Assembly (NCBI GenBank): GCA_916048095.2
Contig: OU696589.1
Span: forward strand, 661,501 to 725,500
Length of the DNA: 64,000 nt
DNA from: Sacculina carcini
Lineage: Eukaryota; Arthropoda; Thecostraca; Sacculinidae
Direction of reading: 5' to 3'
Under the pieces are notes generated by a model. It made no database searches. It saw nothing but the letters and a program-made list of their open reading frames with translations, and had not been told where the DNA came from. The position numbers were made by a program, and so were the translations under genes. Within the stretch, counting starts at the first letter, position 1, and each line of letters begins with the position of its first letter. Below are positions 22,117 to 34,682 of this stretch, piece by piece.

Positions 22117-23466
22117 GCTACTGCACCGTTACAAATAATACAGGTAATAGCCTAGGCCAATGCGCGGCAATCGCAACGAACACGTTGTCCAACACAATGC
22201 GTCGGACGATGCTCGGGGCGACCTGACACAAGGCGAGCGAGACACAGAGAGTAGCCCTGTCAGTCAAGCTATTGCCAAAGTCCCAGTCCAACTATACGCG
22301 CACCGAGGCGACGGGACTTAAATAAACTTGGCCGTGCGTGTGCATCGACCCGACCGCGTATGAATATTGTAACACGATTGGTCAGGCAATAAAAACAGAC
22401 AAATGTAGCCACTGGATTGGTCGCTATGTGATCACGCGAGCACGTAGGCTACTGTGATTGGCTGAACTATTTTATCAAGCAAACACGCACACACACACAA
22501 GCTATGCCGCACGCAGACACACGTCACCTAACCCTACACGGAACATTCTAGAACGCATGCCACACAAACATACGGGCACGCATACACATACAACATGCGT
22601 TTTTGCGGGTTGTACTAGACACACGTCACTTAACATACATCGAACATTCTGGAAGGCATGCCACACAAACATACAAACACATGCGGCACATACATATAAA
22701 CACATACGCGCACGCAGACACATTTAAATATACACACATTAATATAATAAATATAATGTGCACGACACGCCACAACGTCTTCGAGCTCTGGATGCCGACC
22801 ACTACCCCGAACCACCGGCAGAAATGTTTGACTACAGGGTAAGGCACCTGTCCAGGTGCATGCGAGCCACTTCAATGCAATCAGCTGCAGATATGTTAAT
22901 CTCGACTGTCGGTAACCAGAAGCCGATTCCAATGTCGCACCGTTTACGCTCACAATGCCAGAAAACGGATATTAACACACCGTGTCATAATGTCAGGGTG
23001 CGAACGTTTGATGTGCGAACGCATGTATGTTTTTTTGCCGTGCCTGACATGTTTCATAGTTTGCCATACGTAACGTTCTACTGGGTTTTAAGCGCTGTCA
23101 TCTAATACCTCAATAGAGAAAATGCATGAATATATACCAGTGCTTTCACGGAATTTCATGTAATATATTGATTCACTGATATTGATTGATATATTTCAAC
23201 AGAGTATATTTACATATATTTTAACAACGTATAGTTTAAGTATATTTTAACAGCAAGTGTGCTTCTGTTATTAGAATTACATCAGACACACATTCTCAAT
23301 CAACTCATGAATTGCGCAAACATGCTATCTATTTTATTATTGAATATATATCCAATAGAGACATTGGCTTACAAATTATACCCTTGTTTGGCACGTTATG
23401 TATAGGATGTATATCATCCTGGAAATCAATTGTTGTAATAGTAATGATAAATATTATATTATGCAG
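22117..23466. other. intron with CA-rich tandem repeat
   Basis: Two ~102-bp units (22515-22616 and 22617-about 22715) share agacacacgtcac, gaacattct and gcatgccacacaaacata. The CA-rich, CCAAT-bearing surroundings (22370-22750) look like another solo LTR, but ends and target duplication are not resolved. The rest, to the acceptor at 23466, is AT-rich with no gene. Confidence 0.5.
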
Positions 23467-23653
23467 ATTTTATGAGCACCAGAGATGATCATCTCAATGT
23501 GAACGCATCCGAATTAGCATGCATCTCCGACCGATGTGCATATCAGCTCAGCGTTGCTATGACTACCGCACAAACTGAGTATGACAGCCTCAGTGTGATC
23601 AGTTCTGTCTACGTGTTGGTCACACAACAACCAGTTCCTCTTATAAGTCTGAA
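23467..23653 (+). CDS. REJ-domain host gene, exon E
   Basis: The acceptor is attatattatgcag and the donor is gtgagt. It enters with two bases and leaves with two. Peptides include LNVNASELACISDRCAYQLS, then SVYVLVTQQPVPLISL. The 'L...C.Y.L.v' followed by 'v.V...PvP.isl' is the classic junction between successive REJ modules. Splicing into exon F completes a lysine codon directly before a cysteine. Confidence 0.9.
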
Positions 23654-24932
23654 GTGAGTGTACTCAGCACTTAATCCAGCTATTGAGATCTACCTGTAGC
23701 TTGTGTTCTTAGCCCTGTCAGTGCAGTATTATGTAACGGCCGTGACTGCATGTTATTGTTGGTAGTCATGACTATTTCGAAATTGACTATAACACTAATT
23801 GACTATGACACGTGATAGCACGTGCTCGTGAACAACACCAGAGTTGTGTTAGAAATCGTGCTATCTTCATGAAGACTGATAAGTGTGTGAATTGCTAATA
23901 CAATGCGCCCATGGAGGGAAGCTCAAGCTGGATGCTTGAAACGACACGTGGAATAGAAACAACATTAAGAAATGTTTTTCTCACACAATGATGCTGACAG
24001 CCGATGCACACGAAGTGCGCATTACAACACTACATAACGACGTATGAGAAACAAGGATAATTTCGATGAGAAACAAGGATGTGCAAGGGGATGCTGGATT
24101 ATCGCTGTTTCTTTTGGAAATGGCACTGCGTTAACAATACACAGCCGCTGTACCCGCTGCGACTACATGCGGACATTTCCTCTTGTATTGTTTCCTATTT
24201 CTTTTCGGCACATGAAAGGTAAAGAGCGATACTCCAGCAGAGTCAGCATTCTCTCAAATTACATTTGCACCTTCTTCCCAAAATCAAAAAAGTACAAAAC
24301 GTGTTTTTGTGGAAAACATGCTGTACCAGACAATGCTCGTGTACCGACGATGCGAGACAGGGACCATATACAATGACAATCAAAAGCAAGCACTATGCAA
24401 TATGACAAATGCAACACACAAATACATTACAATACGATGCAAAACAACAATCATACTGTACGATTTATGGCAATAATCACACATCCCATCCAGAAAAATT
24501 TATGTTCAAGAATTTCAAAACACAATAATCACTCAATAAATCATCGACACAAAAAATTGTGCAATAATGATGAGCGCCTTGAGTGACAGTGAAAAAGTCG
24601 CACTGTAATGCCTATAATATAGCATGTCGCAGTCGTCAGTCGGTCTGGGTTGTATGGCGTTTCCCTGCAAAATTTCGGCAAACATATCGTTATCCAGGGC
24701 TTTGCATAAATGCGCAATTCTGTTTTATATTCTTAACTTGTTTATGCATCTATTTATTGATTAAGCTTTCAAAACATCATTTAACGAGTAAATATTTAAC
24801 TACACATTATGTCTGTGGTTTTCACCCCTGGGTCCCCTATTCATTTCATTGAGCTGCTAAGCGCTTGTGGAACTATACTTACTGGTCATTTTGTTTCTTT
24901 GTAGTCCGACATAGATTCGTCTACATAGATGT
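23654..24932. other. AT-rich intron, no gene
   Basis: Only short random frames were found. Confidence 0.5.
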
Positions 24933-25115
24933 TGTAGCGCAGCCCTTGTGCGTTGAATAAAAGCGCCAGACTTGGTACACAACTTGGTATTGTTTCGAGA
25001 TATCTCCTTGTTGTTGTTGTTTTTGTTGTTGTTGTTGTTGGTCCAAACTGAAATTAAACAAAAGGTGGAACCTCGATTAAGCCTAGACAAACCCCAAATT
25101 AAACCCATATATCAA
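24933..25115 (-). repeat. BEL-2 3' LTR
   Basis: Pairs with 32420-32584. Shared words include ccagacttggtacacaactt and ctcgattaagcctagacaaa. The right edge is set at attaaaccca and is uncertain by a few bases. Confidence 0.7.
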
Positions 25116-25844
25116 TGCATAACATTTCCCGCCAACAAGATTAAACGACCATCACAGGACAAACGAACATTACGGACATACTCAGTAGTAATATCCAACG
25201 GCGATCATACACTCAAAACAAATAATGACAAAGTAAAACAAACATCGACCAATTAACATATTAGGATACAGAAAACATTCAATGAACATTCAGCATATGC
25301 ACATGTTCACTGAGCGCAGTATCAAGCTGACAAATTGACATGACATAGTCATACATGGTCATACATTGTATATCATGAGCGCGCAAACACAAACGTACAA
25401 ACACGAAGTTCAACACGCGTCGATTAGTGAATGAAACAATGCGACGACAAACGAATATAGCCACCTATCGGCATACACCTGCTCAGTAGTAGACTATAGA
25501 TGGCGCTATTTTTTCGCACACAATTCGACCGTTCAAATTACATCATACATGCATGCACCAGATATCAGCATGCTTACAAAACAATCATACAATACAGGTA
25601 GATGCGCAGACATGAACATATATTCAAATGAAAAGCACGCACGCGAGACGCCTCACATTTTCCACCACCGACCAATCAATTGGAATCGTACAATACAACA
25701 CAGGTTGAAATTCAGACAGACAATAACGATGAATGACTTTAGCGCACAGAAAAGTGTACATAAACTCATACAACACAGTGGTATCATATTTAGGCAAATC
25801 ATATTCATACAGCACCTTCTTATATACACAATTTCGTAATTGGC

Positions 25845-26145
25845 TTCCGATAAATTCCCGCAGCTGTCCTCACCATAACAGATCCAACCAAGTCATCGGA
25901 TTCCTTATCCACAGATACCACCGAACCTAGAGGCCACCTATTTCTGGGACTGTTTTCGCCTTTAACCATAACCAGATCACCAGCCTTCAGATTAGGCTTC
26001 GACCGAAGTAGACCTATCTACTTCTTTCGCTCTTGAACGCTGGGCAAGTAATCTTTAAGCCACCTTCGCCTTGTTACATTTCAGGCCTTGTTGGACATAC
26101 TTGATTACGACTTCCTCTGCTGCTACCATTTCGCTGGCTGAAAGT
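25845..26145 (-). pseudogene. BEL-2 integrase C-terminus with core deleted
   Basis: The minus strand carries LKDYLPSVQER then SKPNLKAGDLVMVKGENSPR and RTAAGIYRKPITKL, the standard end of BEL/Pao pol. The preceding linker stops before any D,D,E block, so integration activity is lost by deletion. Confidence 0.8.
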
Positions 26146-26996
26146 TACCCCTTTGGAAAATCCCTTCGCAATAACATTTGCCTCAACCTGAGGAAGTGAG
26201 CAACCACTCTCTTCAAACGGTACCATGAGGAATAATAACCAATAAATCTATGAGTAGGGCTATCTATCGCTCTTGTAGTGTACACTGCCTTGTCGGGCTT
26301 CAACTCCATTGTTGCATTGAGCGCTCTGCAATCGAAAGTAGGATTACGTGGCCATATATCGTATGATTGATACAAAAAAGACGGACCATTCAACCACCGT
26401 GCGTTACCAATCAGTTCAATGGCAGTTAGCCCCCTAGAAGCATCGTCACCTGGGTTTTCAGCACTGGGAACGTAGTTTCATTGTGTAGAAGCGGTTTGTT
26501 GTGAAATCTTAGCAATTCTTTTCAAGACATACGTTTGAAATCGCTGATCTGCGTTCAGCAAATACCACAACACCATCATCAGTTGTCAGTAAAATCAGTG
26601 AATCAGTAAAATCAGTGTGTTGTCAGTAAAATACAAAGATTCAATGAGAGGCAAGTCCAACTCCGATCTGAGAAGGTGATCTAATCTCACAGCTTCCAAT
26701 GCTCCAGCCTTTTCTAATCGGGGAACTGTAGAAGCCTTGATGGGAGCGAGTCTGGACTTGGCCATCAAAAATTTCATCGCCACGCCATCATCTTCACTAG
26801 AAGATATGAGAAGATACGATACCACGCCGTATCCGTACTCAGATGCATCACAAAAATTAACCAATTGGTATCTCACACATATATCGTGAGGAACTGCGCA
26901 CCTAGGAGTAATATGTCTATCTAACAAGGATATATCAGCTAGCCATCGCATCCATTGCTCTTCTAAATTTTGTGGAATGGGTTCAATTAATCCCAA
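26145..26996 (-). pseudogene. BEL-2 RNase H and linker
   Basis: 26996-26595 holds QLVNFCDASEYGYGVVSYL and the Pao RNase H block TVPRLEKAGALEAVRL, then SLYFTDNTLILL. 26393-26145 holds the linker RVVAHFLRLRQMLL that precedes the integrase zinc domain. Stops divide the pieces. Confidence 0.8.
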
Positions 26997-28284
26997 TTAA
27001 TCCCCATTCTACACAACTCCTGAAATATTCTTCTAGCATGAAACAAGAAAGGACAAAAGAAACCTAAATGGTCGTAAATGGTACTCATAATACTCAGTAC
27101 ACCTCTTTTGGTGAGAGGTTTCCCTTCAATGTTGACATCGATTCTCAAACTATCGCTCTCCATGTCCCACAACATACCCAATGTGCGCTGCACATTGGAC
27201 TTTTCCAAGCTGACATCAACCTCGCCTAGAGATACCCCTCTTTTTTCCGCAGGTGTGCTGTCCAGGAGCTCCTTAGAATTGGATACGAACTTGGTGAGAC
27301 GAAAACCTCTGCTCGCCAAAACATACACCAGTTCTTTAACCAGCGGTAAAGCCGAATGCACGGATTCGACAGCTTTAAGACAATCATCAACGTAGAAGTT
27401 TCTCAAGATTGTGTCCAAGACATGATGAGGGTATTTATCATTGAACTCTCCGGCAGATATCTGTCGATATCTGCCTGAGAGCATAGTTGGCTACGCTTGG
27501 GCTCCATGCCAAAAAGATGTGAAGTCATCCCCAATTCTACAATCGAGCTTCTGGTAGCGTTTTCTTGGAACCATAAAATCCTGAGAACATCTCTATCTTC
27601 AACTGGCACTTTCACCTAGTGAAACATCGCCTCTATATCAGCAGTGAATGCTAACGCTCCTTCAAAAAAATGCAGTAGCACATCTATGAGTATATTCGCT
27701 AAATCGGGACCTTGTTGCACATAATCATTCAAGGAACACCTACCGAACGCCGCAGCACAATCGAAAACAATTCTGGCTTTAACAGGTTTCTTCGGATTGA
27801 TGGCAGCATGATGTGGCAGGTGCCACACCTTCCCATCATCTCAGCTCAGTTCCAGCTCAGGTACTCGTTCGGCATATCCCTTTTCAATCATCTTATCTAT
27901 TTCATCGGTATACTTGAGTTTCATGTCGTTGTCCTTTTCTAGACGTTTCCCCAAGGATATGAAACGCCTTTCGCTTAAAGCACGGTTGTTGGCTAGCGAC
28001 GGCGGTTCGGATTTGAATGGAATCTTGATACTATAATGACCATCATCAATCATACTGGAACTTTCCAACATCTGCAAAACCTTTCTGTCGTTCACCGATA
28101 ACCCAACGGATTCTGACGCGGACCCTTCAAGATCCCATAAAATGGTCATATCTCTATTGAGTGGCATATTTCGTACGAAATATGAGGATCTACGACGTGG
28201 AAGTGAATAATCGACCGGTCCATTCACCGCCCAGCCCAATGTAAAGTAAAGTAAAGTAAAGTAAATATATTTGCCACTCATCAT
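26987..28284 (-). pseudogene. BEL-2 reverse transcriptase
   Basis: 28230-27841 holds the N-terminal Pao region (GHYSIKIPFKSEPPSLANN, ERRFISLGKRLEKD). 27828-27616 holds ARIVFDCAAAFGRCSLND and the first catalytic block ALAFTADIEAMFH. 27484-26987 holds NFYVDDCLKAVES and STIYDHLGFFCPF. Three frames are used, so it is dead. The upstream connection to the protease is broken by the LINE at 28244-29568. Confidence 0.9.
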
Positions 28285-29568
28285 AGTATGTACACAATAA
28301 ACAAAGGTAAATCAAAATATGTGGCGCATATTCATTAAGACAAAGCTCCTGATGGAAATTTAGGGTCAATATATAGATACATGAACAATTATACACGCAC
28401 AACACATACACGAACACTTATACACTTATACATACATTCAAAATATGTGGCGCATATTCATTAAGACAAAGCTCCTGATGGAAATTTAGGGTCAATATAT
28501 AGATACATGAACAATTATACACGCACAACACATACACGAACACTTATACACTTATACATACATTCATGTGTGCATACACATCAGTGATTCATCTTCCTCA
28601 ATGCGATGGCTGTAAGTCGCAACAACCAGCGGGCACTATTGCTGCTGCTGAAGCTGTTGTTGGCGTAAGTGTTATTTATCTGTATTTTAACAGAGTTCAG
28701 TGAGCCAGTGTGTGCTAAGGTTTTAATGTATGTTGGTAGATTATTATATATTTGAATGCCTGAATAGATTATACTGTTTCTGAATAGATTGGTTCAGAAT
28801 TGGGGTGTAATTAGAAGCAAATTTGTGTCACGCGTATTGTATTGGTTTTGCAAAGTTTTAAAGTAATGTTTGTTGCGACCGGCACGCACAGTTTTATTAT
28901 CAACAACGAGAGATTGTATTGAATATGAAACGATATTTTGAGTACATTTGAGGAGCTGAACAATGAAGAAGTAGAGTGGTATTTTGGCTTGAAATGAATA
29001 CACCTCATAATTCGCTTTTGTACTTTATCTAGTCTAGTTAGAAATGATGGTCATTTACATGACCATATTAGCATGCAGTATATTAAACGTGAGTAACCTA
29101 GAGCATAATATATACTAAGGATGGCCACACTTGTCAGTTTACTCCTGATTTTGTATATCACACCGCACAAATTTGACAAGGAGCAAACAACATTATCTAT
29201 ATGATTCTTCCCGTTCAGATGCTCATCTATTTGAATTCCTAAAAATTTAGTACTAGTGACATTCTCGACAGGCAAATTTTTCCAATTTATTCCTGATAGT
29301 GAATTTTTCAGAGATCTATTTTGAAAAAGAATATATTTTGTTTTACTTAATATATTTATTTTCAAATTATTAGCTTTTATCCACTGCGATAGCTTCACTA
29401 ATTCGGAGCTTACATCATTTCGCAGAGAAGGTAGGTTTTCTCCAGGCAATAATATAGTTGTGCCATCAGCATATATAACAAACTCGAATTAGGAACTAGT
29501 ATTCATTATATCATTAATCATTTCAATCAATCAATCATACCCTTATATCATTATTCATTATATTCATT
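28244..29568 (-). mobile_element. LINE inserted in BEL-2, 5'-truncated
   Basis: Flanked by AATGT on both sides (28239-28243 and 29569-29573). The BEL-2 frame (...FAIHTT / GWAVNGPV...) is continuous across the insertion once it is ignored. The 3' tail is a TTTAC repeat (plus taaag, 28243-28262). The minus strand carries RT: the catalytic box reads YADGTTILLPGENLP, with glycine for the second aspartate, followed by LSQWIKANNLKIN and FLGIQIDEHLNGKNHI. Younger than BEL-2. Confidence 0.85.
28312..28563. repeat. 126-bp tandem duplication
   Basis: 28312-28437 is repeated directly as 28438-28563 with no difference I can see. It lies in the 3' untranslated part of the inserted LINE. Confidence 0.95.
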
Positions 29569-29569
29569 A

Positions 29570-30480
29570 ATGTGGTGTGAATTGCGAATGGTTCTCCTGG
29601 TTTGCCTACCCTGGTCTCCTTAGGTATGAATAGATCAAGGCAATCCTGACAATGAGTGATTCAACATCCCCAACCTGGACCTCTGGAAGCTCAATGTCTC
29701 TTATATGTGACCATTTATTTACATCGAATCTAGTGGCCAACCATGACAAATCTATATTGAGTGCTGGACGCACCGTCACCTGAGGAATATTTTAACTGTC
29801 TATGGTATCGTGAACATCGTTAATAGACAATGAAGTGACCTTGACATCGAGCGAAACGTTTGCTTCAGCAATCGTTGTGAGCTCTATACGATGGCTAGAG
29901 CCCGACGCTCCCAACCTCTCACACAAACTCTCACTGCAATATGTGGAATTTGAGCCTGAGTCTAGCAGAGCATACGTATCAAAGTACCTTAACGAACCAC
30001 CACATCTGACTCTGACAGGAACAATCGGCAGTCCTAACTTCATATTCTGACTATAAGACTGATAGATGCGAAATGACTAGACCTAGGTGGCACTTACGGA
30101 ATAGTTTCAAGCTGAGACTGTTCAGTATTCTTTTTTGGCAAGTGTAGGTATTGACTCTGAGCTGTACCACATCCATCTACAGGACATGAGAAGTCCTTTT
30201 AACAGCTCTCGCCCTTGTGGCCGTACGAAAAACAGATCGAACAAAGTCCCTTCGATTTCACTACATTCCATCTCTCTTTAATCGACATACTCTTGAAGCG
30301 TGAAAATTTCAGAATGTAGTGCTGCTGATCACAACATGGACATTTGCTGGGATATCTATCAAAATGCAGTGCAAAGGCGTGTGCCCCACCGCATTTGCTA
30401 CACTTGTCATTAGATTTGCACTCTTTAGCGTAGTGCCCACTCTTCAGACATATCATACACAAGTTTATATTTCGAAACAA
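29570..30480 (-). pseudogene. BEL-2 zinc-knuckle region and protease
   Basis: 30480-30199 holds the Pao C/H-rich segment CMICLKSGHYAKECKSNDKC and CSICFSYGHKGESC. 30043-29792 holds the protease with TYALLDSGSNSTYCSESLCE. After it comes the spacer ending GKPGEPFAIHTT at the LINE junction. Frame changes separate the parts. Confidence 0.85.
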
Positions 30481-30697
30481 AGTATGACGCTAAGTAACAT
30501 CAGTTTCCAACAACAGTGGACACTTTTTGGTCGAATGAGCCCCATTACAAATGTTACACATACTCTCATCTTTGCTATCAGCTTGTGTGTACTAGCTCAC
30601 GCGACATGTCTGTTTTTCTCTGACCTGATCACGTCTGATTTTCTCTCATCTGCTGTTTAGGTCCTTGTTCTTGACAGCCTGCAACGAAGTTATCGGA

Positions 30698-32175
30698 TCA
30701 CAAGCAAGTCTGCAAGAACTCACAAAACTGGTGAAAAGAGGGATATATGTGAACCATTTGTGAATTTTGGGAAGATATTCGCCAATCATCTACCACCACT
30801 GCCCACTTCTGAACAATGTTATCAGGAAGCTTTCGCGGTAATCGCTGGTTCTCTCGTGGGTCATCTATATACCGCAGCGCCGGTACGGCAAATGATAGAC
30901 TGAGACAGTACTGTAAAAAATCTGAAAATTTGTCCAGCGTCCTGCAATCATGGGCCGCTACAGCAGGCCACTGATATAGTTTGTTCCTTAGAATATTGAA
31001 AGTGTTGAGTTGGTCCCCATACCTGTCCTGAAGAATCGCATTGGCCCTCCTATAGGAATCTTCTGTTCTCACCGAAAGAACCCCTTTAATGGCGTACAGG
31101 GCTTCACCAGAGGGATATATCATTAAATATTACAAACAGTCACATTCCGGGACGCGAGATTCTACAAAGGTCTCAAACTATTGCATCCAAATGACAAAAT
31201 GGAGAGGATATCTACTGAAAATATATGGTTCTTGAGGAGGCAGCCTAGTCCTGCTGTGCTTGTCTGTCAGCAGACCAGCCAGCCTATCCAAGACTGAGGC
31301 TACTGAGGACACCCCATTCTCCTCATTCAGCTGGATCGAGGGGCGATCCACTGACTCAGTTGACATAACCGGTAAATATCGATGCCCGAGCGGTGATGAA
31401 TCAGCGTTCTGCCCTGAAGGGACTACTTCGAGTATGTGTCCAGATATACTAGCGTTTTCTGCGAATTCCATGCTGCGATCCCAACACGCTCAACTCTGCC
31501 ATAGTCGCCTTCATTTCACCCTCGATTTTTAAATCTTCCAACTCCATGCTCTTTTTATGTATATGTAGAAGCAAAAAAAATCAATATATATTCCAGACAG
31601 GCGCGCGTGGGCATCACTGCCCCACGCGCGCCTACAAGACGTCACACTCCAACCGCACCACGAAAACGACTCCTAGCTCACACCGTGACACACGGGAGCA
31701 CACACGGACACACACACACAACACAGTCCTCACCCGCAGCATGAGCCAATCAGTGGCGAGCCGGTCACTCGCTCGCCGCCGCGGGGCATGAACAGCGTGA
31801 CACTCATACATACATACAAACGCATACATACAAACACAGTACACAACACGAACGCAAACGCGAATCACACACACACACACGCTAAACCACACACACTCCA
31901 ACGCGCTCACAACCTCTCTCTCTCTCTCGCTCACAATCACAACACAGTATCTCAATCTGCTTTTCGAATTCTTGCCGTTTATATTCCCTTTCAGTCTTCA
32001 ATCTAGCCATTTTTGCCATTCTCTCTAGCCTGGACGATGTGGAATTCTGACTGCCGCAGGAAGACCCGAAAACGTGAGACCTAATCTCTATCATGTCGGC
32101 ATAGTCTGGGTGTAATAATTGGTTGTCATCAGCCATGCTGGTCTGGATGGAAAATATAGGAATACCCACGGTCAC
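30698..32175 (-). pseudogene. BEL-2 gag, split by a solo LTR
   Basis: It starts with MADDNQLLHPDYADMIEI near 32136, followed by a charged coiled coil (TEREYKRQEFEKQIEI). The solo LTR 31564-31946 interrupts it. The coiled coil then continues in the same frame (MELEDLKIEGEMKATMAE) and leads to the capsid (LSVRTEDSYRRANAILQDRY, 31123-30698). Allowing for one TSD copy, the two sides are in frame, so the LTR entered a gag that was still open at that point. Confidence 0.85.
31564..31946 (-). mobile_element. solo LTR with hairpin, copy 2
   Basis: The 383-bp unit from TGTAGAAGC to AACACA is flanked by gtata (31559-31563) and gtatc (31947-31951), a target duplication with one change. The hairpin at 31599-31632 has the same GGCGCGCGTGGG arms with a one-base bulge. 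A CA/CT-rich tract fills the right part. The orientation is opposite to copy 1. Confidence 0.85.
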
Positions 32176-32419
32176 TCATCATGAGGCACAAAACGAAATA
32201 TACTAACATACGTATATAACTATTCAACAACTGCAAAAAGCGTATTATAAACTGTACCTAAGCCATAATCGAGATCAACACAACGAAAATAAACCTCAAT
32301 GACAAAAAACTAAATTCTGACAATATCAACCGGTGCTATGAATACATGAAGATCCAGTACACAAATCGGCAACAAATTTCGGAGTAAAAACGGAAAGATT
32401 CGAATCCAAATCTTCGGAC

Positions 32420-32584
32420 TGTAGCGCACCCCTTGTGCGTTGAATAAAAACACCAGACTTGGTACACAACTTGGTATTGTTTCGCGATCGTTCTTGTTTT
32501 TGTTGTTGTTGTTGGTCCAAACTGAGATTAAACAAAAAGTGGAACCTCGATTAAGCCTAGACAAACCTCAAATTAAACCCATAT
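32420..32584 (-). repeat. BEL-2 5' LTR
   Basis: Partner of 24933-25115. It lies ~280 bp upstream of the gag start. The right edge is approximate. Confidence 0.7.
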
Positions 32585-32657
32585 AATAACCAAATTAGTA
32601 AATATCCATAAACGATACAGATCAAACACATAACATCAAACAACTCACGATTTCTGA

Positions 32658-32757
32658 CATTCTCTAGGATGTCAATATCTCAAACATTCTCTAGGATCTC
32701 CAATATTTCACAAATTCTCTTGGATCTCCAATATCTCACAAATTCTCGAAAGTATAA
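32658..32757. repeat. ~32-bp minisatellite, about three copies
   Basis: The unit is roughly attctctaggatctccaat plus atctcacaa, repeated with small changes. The surrounding 32585-33113 shows no gene. Confidence 0.85.
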
Positions 32758-33119
32758 CTCTCAGGTGTTCGCTCTCCGCGGCTCAAACAGTGAAAAGGAA
32801 GACGGAAAGCGGCGTTGCTGTTGGTGTATGCAATCTCGACGCTGCAACAATGCCGTTGGTATATATAACAAAAAAACGTACAGCTAAATTCTAACGAAAA
32901 ATATGATGATAAATAATTTCTGTGGGTGTAACAGATGTTGTTATCAGTGTTGACCAAGTATTCCATGTATTCCCCATCTATGTATGCTTGATGAAATATT
33001 ATATATGTATTTATGAATATCTTATCTGTATATCTCGTATATCTATGCAGGATTGCGTCGCAACGTTTGCTTTGTACAAATACAATTATATCCCTGAAAC
33101 GGGTGAAAAAGCTTGAGAA

Positions 33120-33430
33120 TATCGCCCCGACGTGGTGACCTCGCGTGAAACTTTCACGCACGCGAGAGTCGATGGTCACCAAGTGGTCTAACGTTGAGCG
33201 ACCCTGGCGAAATCCGCACTGAGCATCATTGAACAGCCGACCGCGTTCAAGAAACCATACCAGCCGTCTGCAAACCATTTTCTCAAACAGCTTGCAGAGA
33301 CTGGAGGTCAGCCATATCGGGCGATAGTCAGACGGGTGATCGCCCGATTTGCCCTGTTTCGTGATGGGTAATTCATGGGTGTTTGCAAGCTGGAAAGCAC
33401 CCATGAAAACCCCGCGTATGACGTGGTGTT
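33120..33430 (-). pseudogene. inverted RT segment of the LINE
   Basis: Contains QLANTHELPITKQGKSGD, the fingers motif SDYRPIWLTSSLCKLFEKMV, and CGFRQGRSTLDHLVTID. The catalytic palm is absent. Confidence 0.85.
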
Positions 33431-34682
33431 TTCCCAGCATGTGCCTGAGCAGCAGCACCTTCCAGGACCTCAGTGTTCTGTGCTGTTTTGCAGCAAAATT
33501 AGGGCACTGCTGGAGTCATGCGGGATGGGTGCTAACGACGCCCTCAGACAAGAATACACAGCAGAGTCACCCTGGGAATTGGTCACACCCGAGGTTGACG
33601 TCTCGCTAGCAGCTCTGCCGAAACACCGTACAGTGCCCAGTGTGCTTAGTTCAAACACACTGGAGCGAATTCATTCTTACGGACGGTATACTGCCGTGTA
33701 CACTGATGGATCTAAGTCGGCCAGTGGTGTGGGTTGTGCGATTGTATGTGGAGTTACGTGCCGTTCGAGCACGCTGCCACCGAGCGCATCCATTTACACG
33801 GCTGAACTTCACGCTATCCTGCTGGCCCTGGTTTTTATTCGCTCATCTTCATTTTATTGTTTTTAGTTTTATTTGACTCCCTTAGTGCTTTAACTTCATT
33901 ATCGTCTTTCTCCTTACATCCTCTTATACAGATGATTTTTATCTCTCTTGACATCATCCACCACCAGGGCAAGCGTGTAAAGTTCTGCTGGATTCCGGCC
34001 CATATTGGTATTCTGGGCAACGAGCGAGCTGACAGAGCCGCAAAAAGAGCTGCTGAACGAGACTTTTATTCATTTTATTTTAACTTTCCCGTTCCGTATA
34101 CGGAATTTTATCCTATTATACATCGTTTTATCCGTTCTCGCTGGCAGCTCTCCTGGGACGAATGTGGTTCTAACAAATTAAAAGCTGTGAAGCCCGAAAT
34201 CGGACATTGGATGTGCTCTTGTCGCCGGAAGAGGTCCGAGGAAGTGGCGCTCTGTCGTCTGCGTGTGGGTCACACGTACGATACGCATCGCCATCTTCTA
34301 CTCGGACAACCTGAACCCACGTGCAGCGCATGTAATGCACGTCTCTCCGTGCAGCACATCCTGGTGGAATGCCCATCATTATCAGAGGCGCGTCAACGTT
34401 TTCTTGGATCCGTTCTGACTATTCACCATGTTCTCGGACAGGAGCAATCGGCGGTCATTGAGGGCCGCATTTTTGAGTTTTTACGGCTTTTGCCTTTTAT
34501 TCATTGATTTTTATTTCTTGACTTTCACAATAATTTTGTTCACTATCACACTTATTTATTTCATCATTCCATTCCTCGTCCATCATTTTAGGGTGTTTGG
34601 GCTGTGAATAGACTGGGGGTGCCGTATGGTCCCAGAGGCCGGTGCACCCCATAAACACAAATAACGAACGAACGAAAAAGGG
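33121..34682 (+). mobile_element. LINE copy with inverted 5' part
   Basis: Flanked by TGAGAAT (33114-33120 and 34683-34689). The right end has a short (aacg)n-type tail, so the element is plus-oriented. About 33121 to 33430 is the reverse transcriptase read on the minus strand (SDYRPIWLTSSLCKLFEKMV, CGFRQGRSTLDHL). From about 33430 onward the plus strand carries RNase H and the C-terminal zinc region. Opposite-facing halves inside one duplication fit twin-primed reverse transcription. The clade is RNase-H-bearing (Jockey/I-like). Confidence 0.88.
33430..34507 (+). pseudogene. LINE RNase H and C-terminal zinc region
   Basis: RNase H motifs in order are AVYTDGSKSASGVGCAIV, SIYTAELHAILLAL, FDSLSALTS and WIPAHIGILGNERADRAAK. 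The C-terminal CSACNARLSVQHILVECPSL matches the C-x2-C-x7-H-x4-C box of Jockey/I-type LINEs. A frameshift near 33860 in an AT-rich patch (tttttagttttattt) separates the second and third motifs. Confidence 0.88.

Larger units (their letters stand above)
24933..32584 (-). mobile_element. BEL-2: BEL/Pao retrotransposon carrying two later insertions
   Basis: The direct repeats 24933-about 25115 and 32420-about 32584 begin TGTAGCGCA, carry gttgttgtt runs and end near attaaaccca. I read them as the LTRs. Between them on the minus strand are gag, a CCHC-rich region, protease, RT, RNase H, a Pao-type linker and the end of integrase. A LINE (28244-29568) and a hairpin solo LTR (31564-31946) are inserted. 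The integrase catalytic core is missing between about 26120 and 26020. The whole sits between exons E and F. Confidence 0.8.

Noticed and set aside
24933..32584. CRISPR-like or satellite array from the gttgtt repeats
   Set aside because: These are short trinucleotide runs inside two LTR copies. There is no regular repeat-spacer pattern anywhere in the window.
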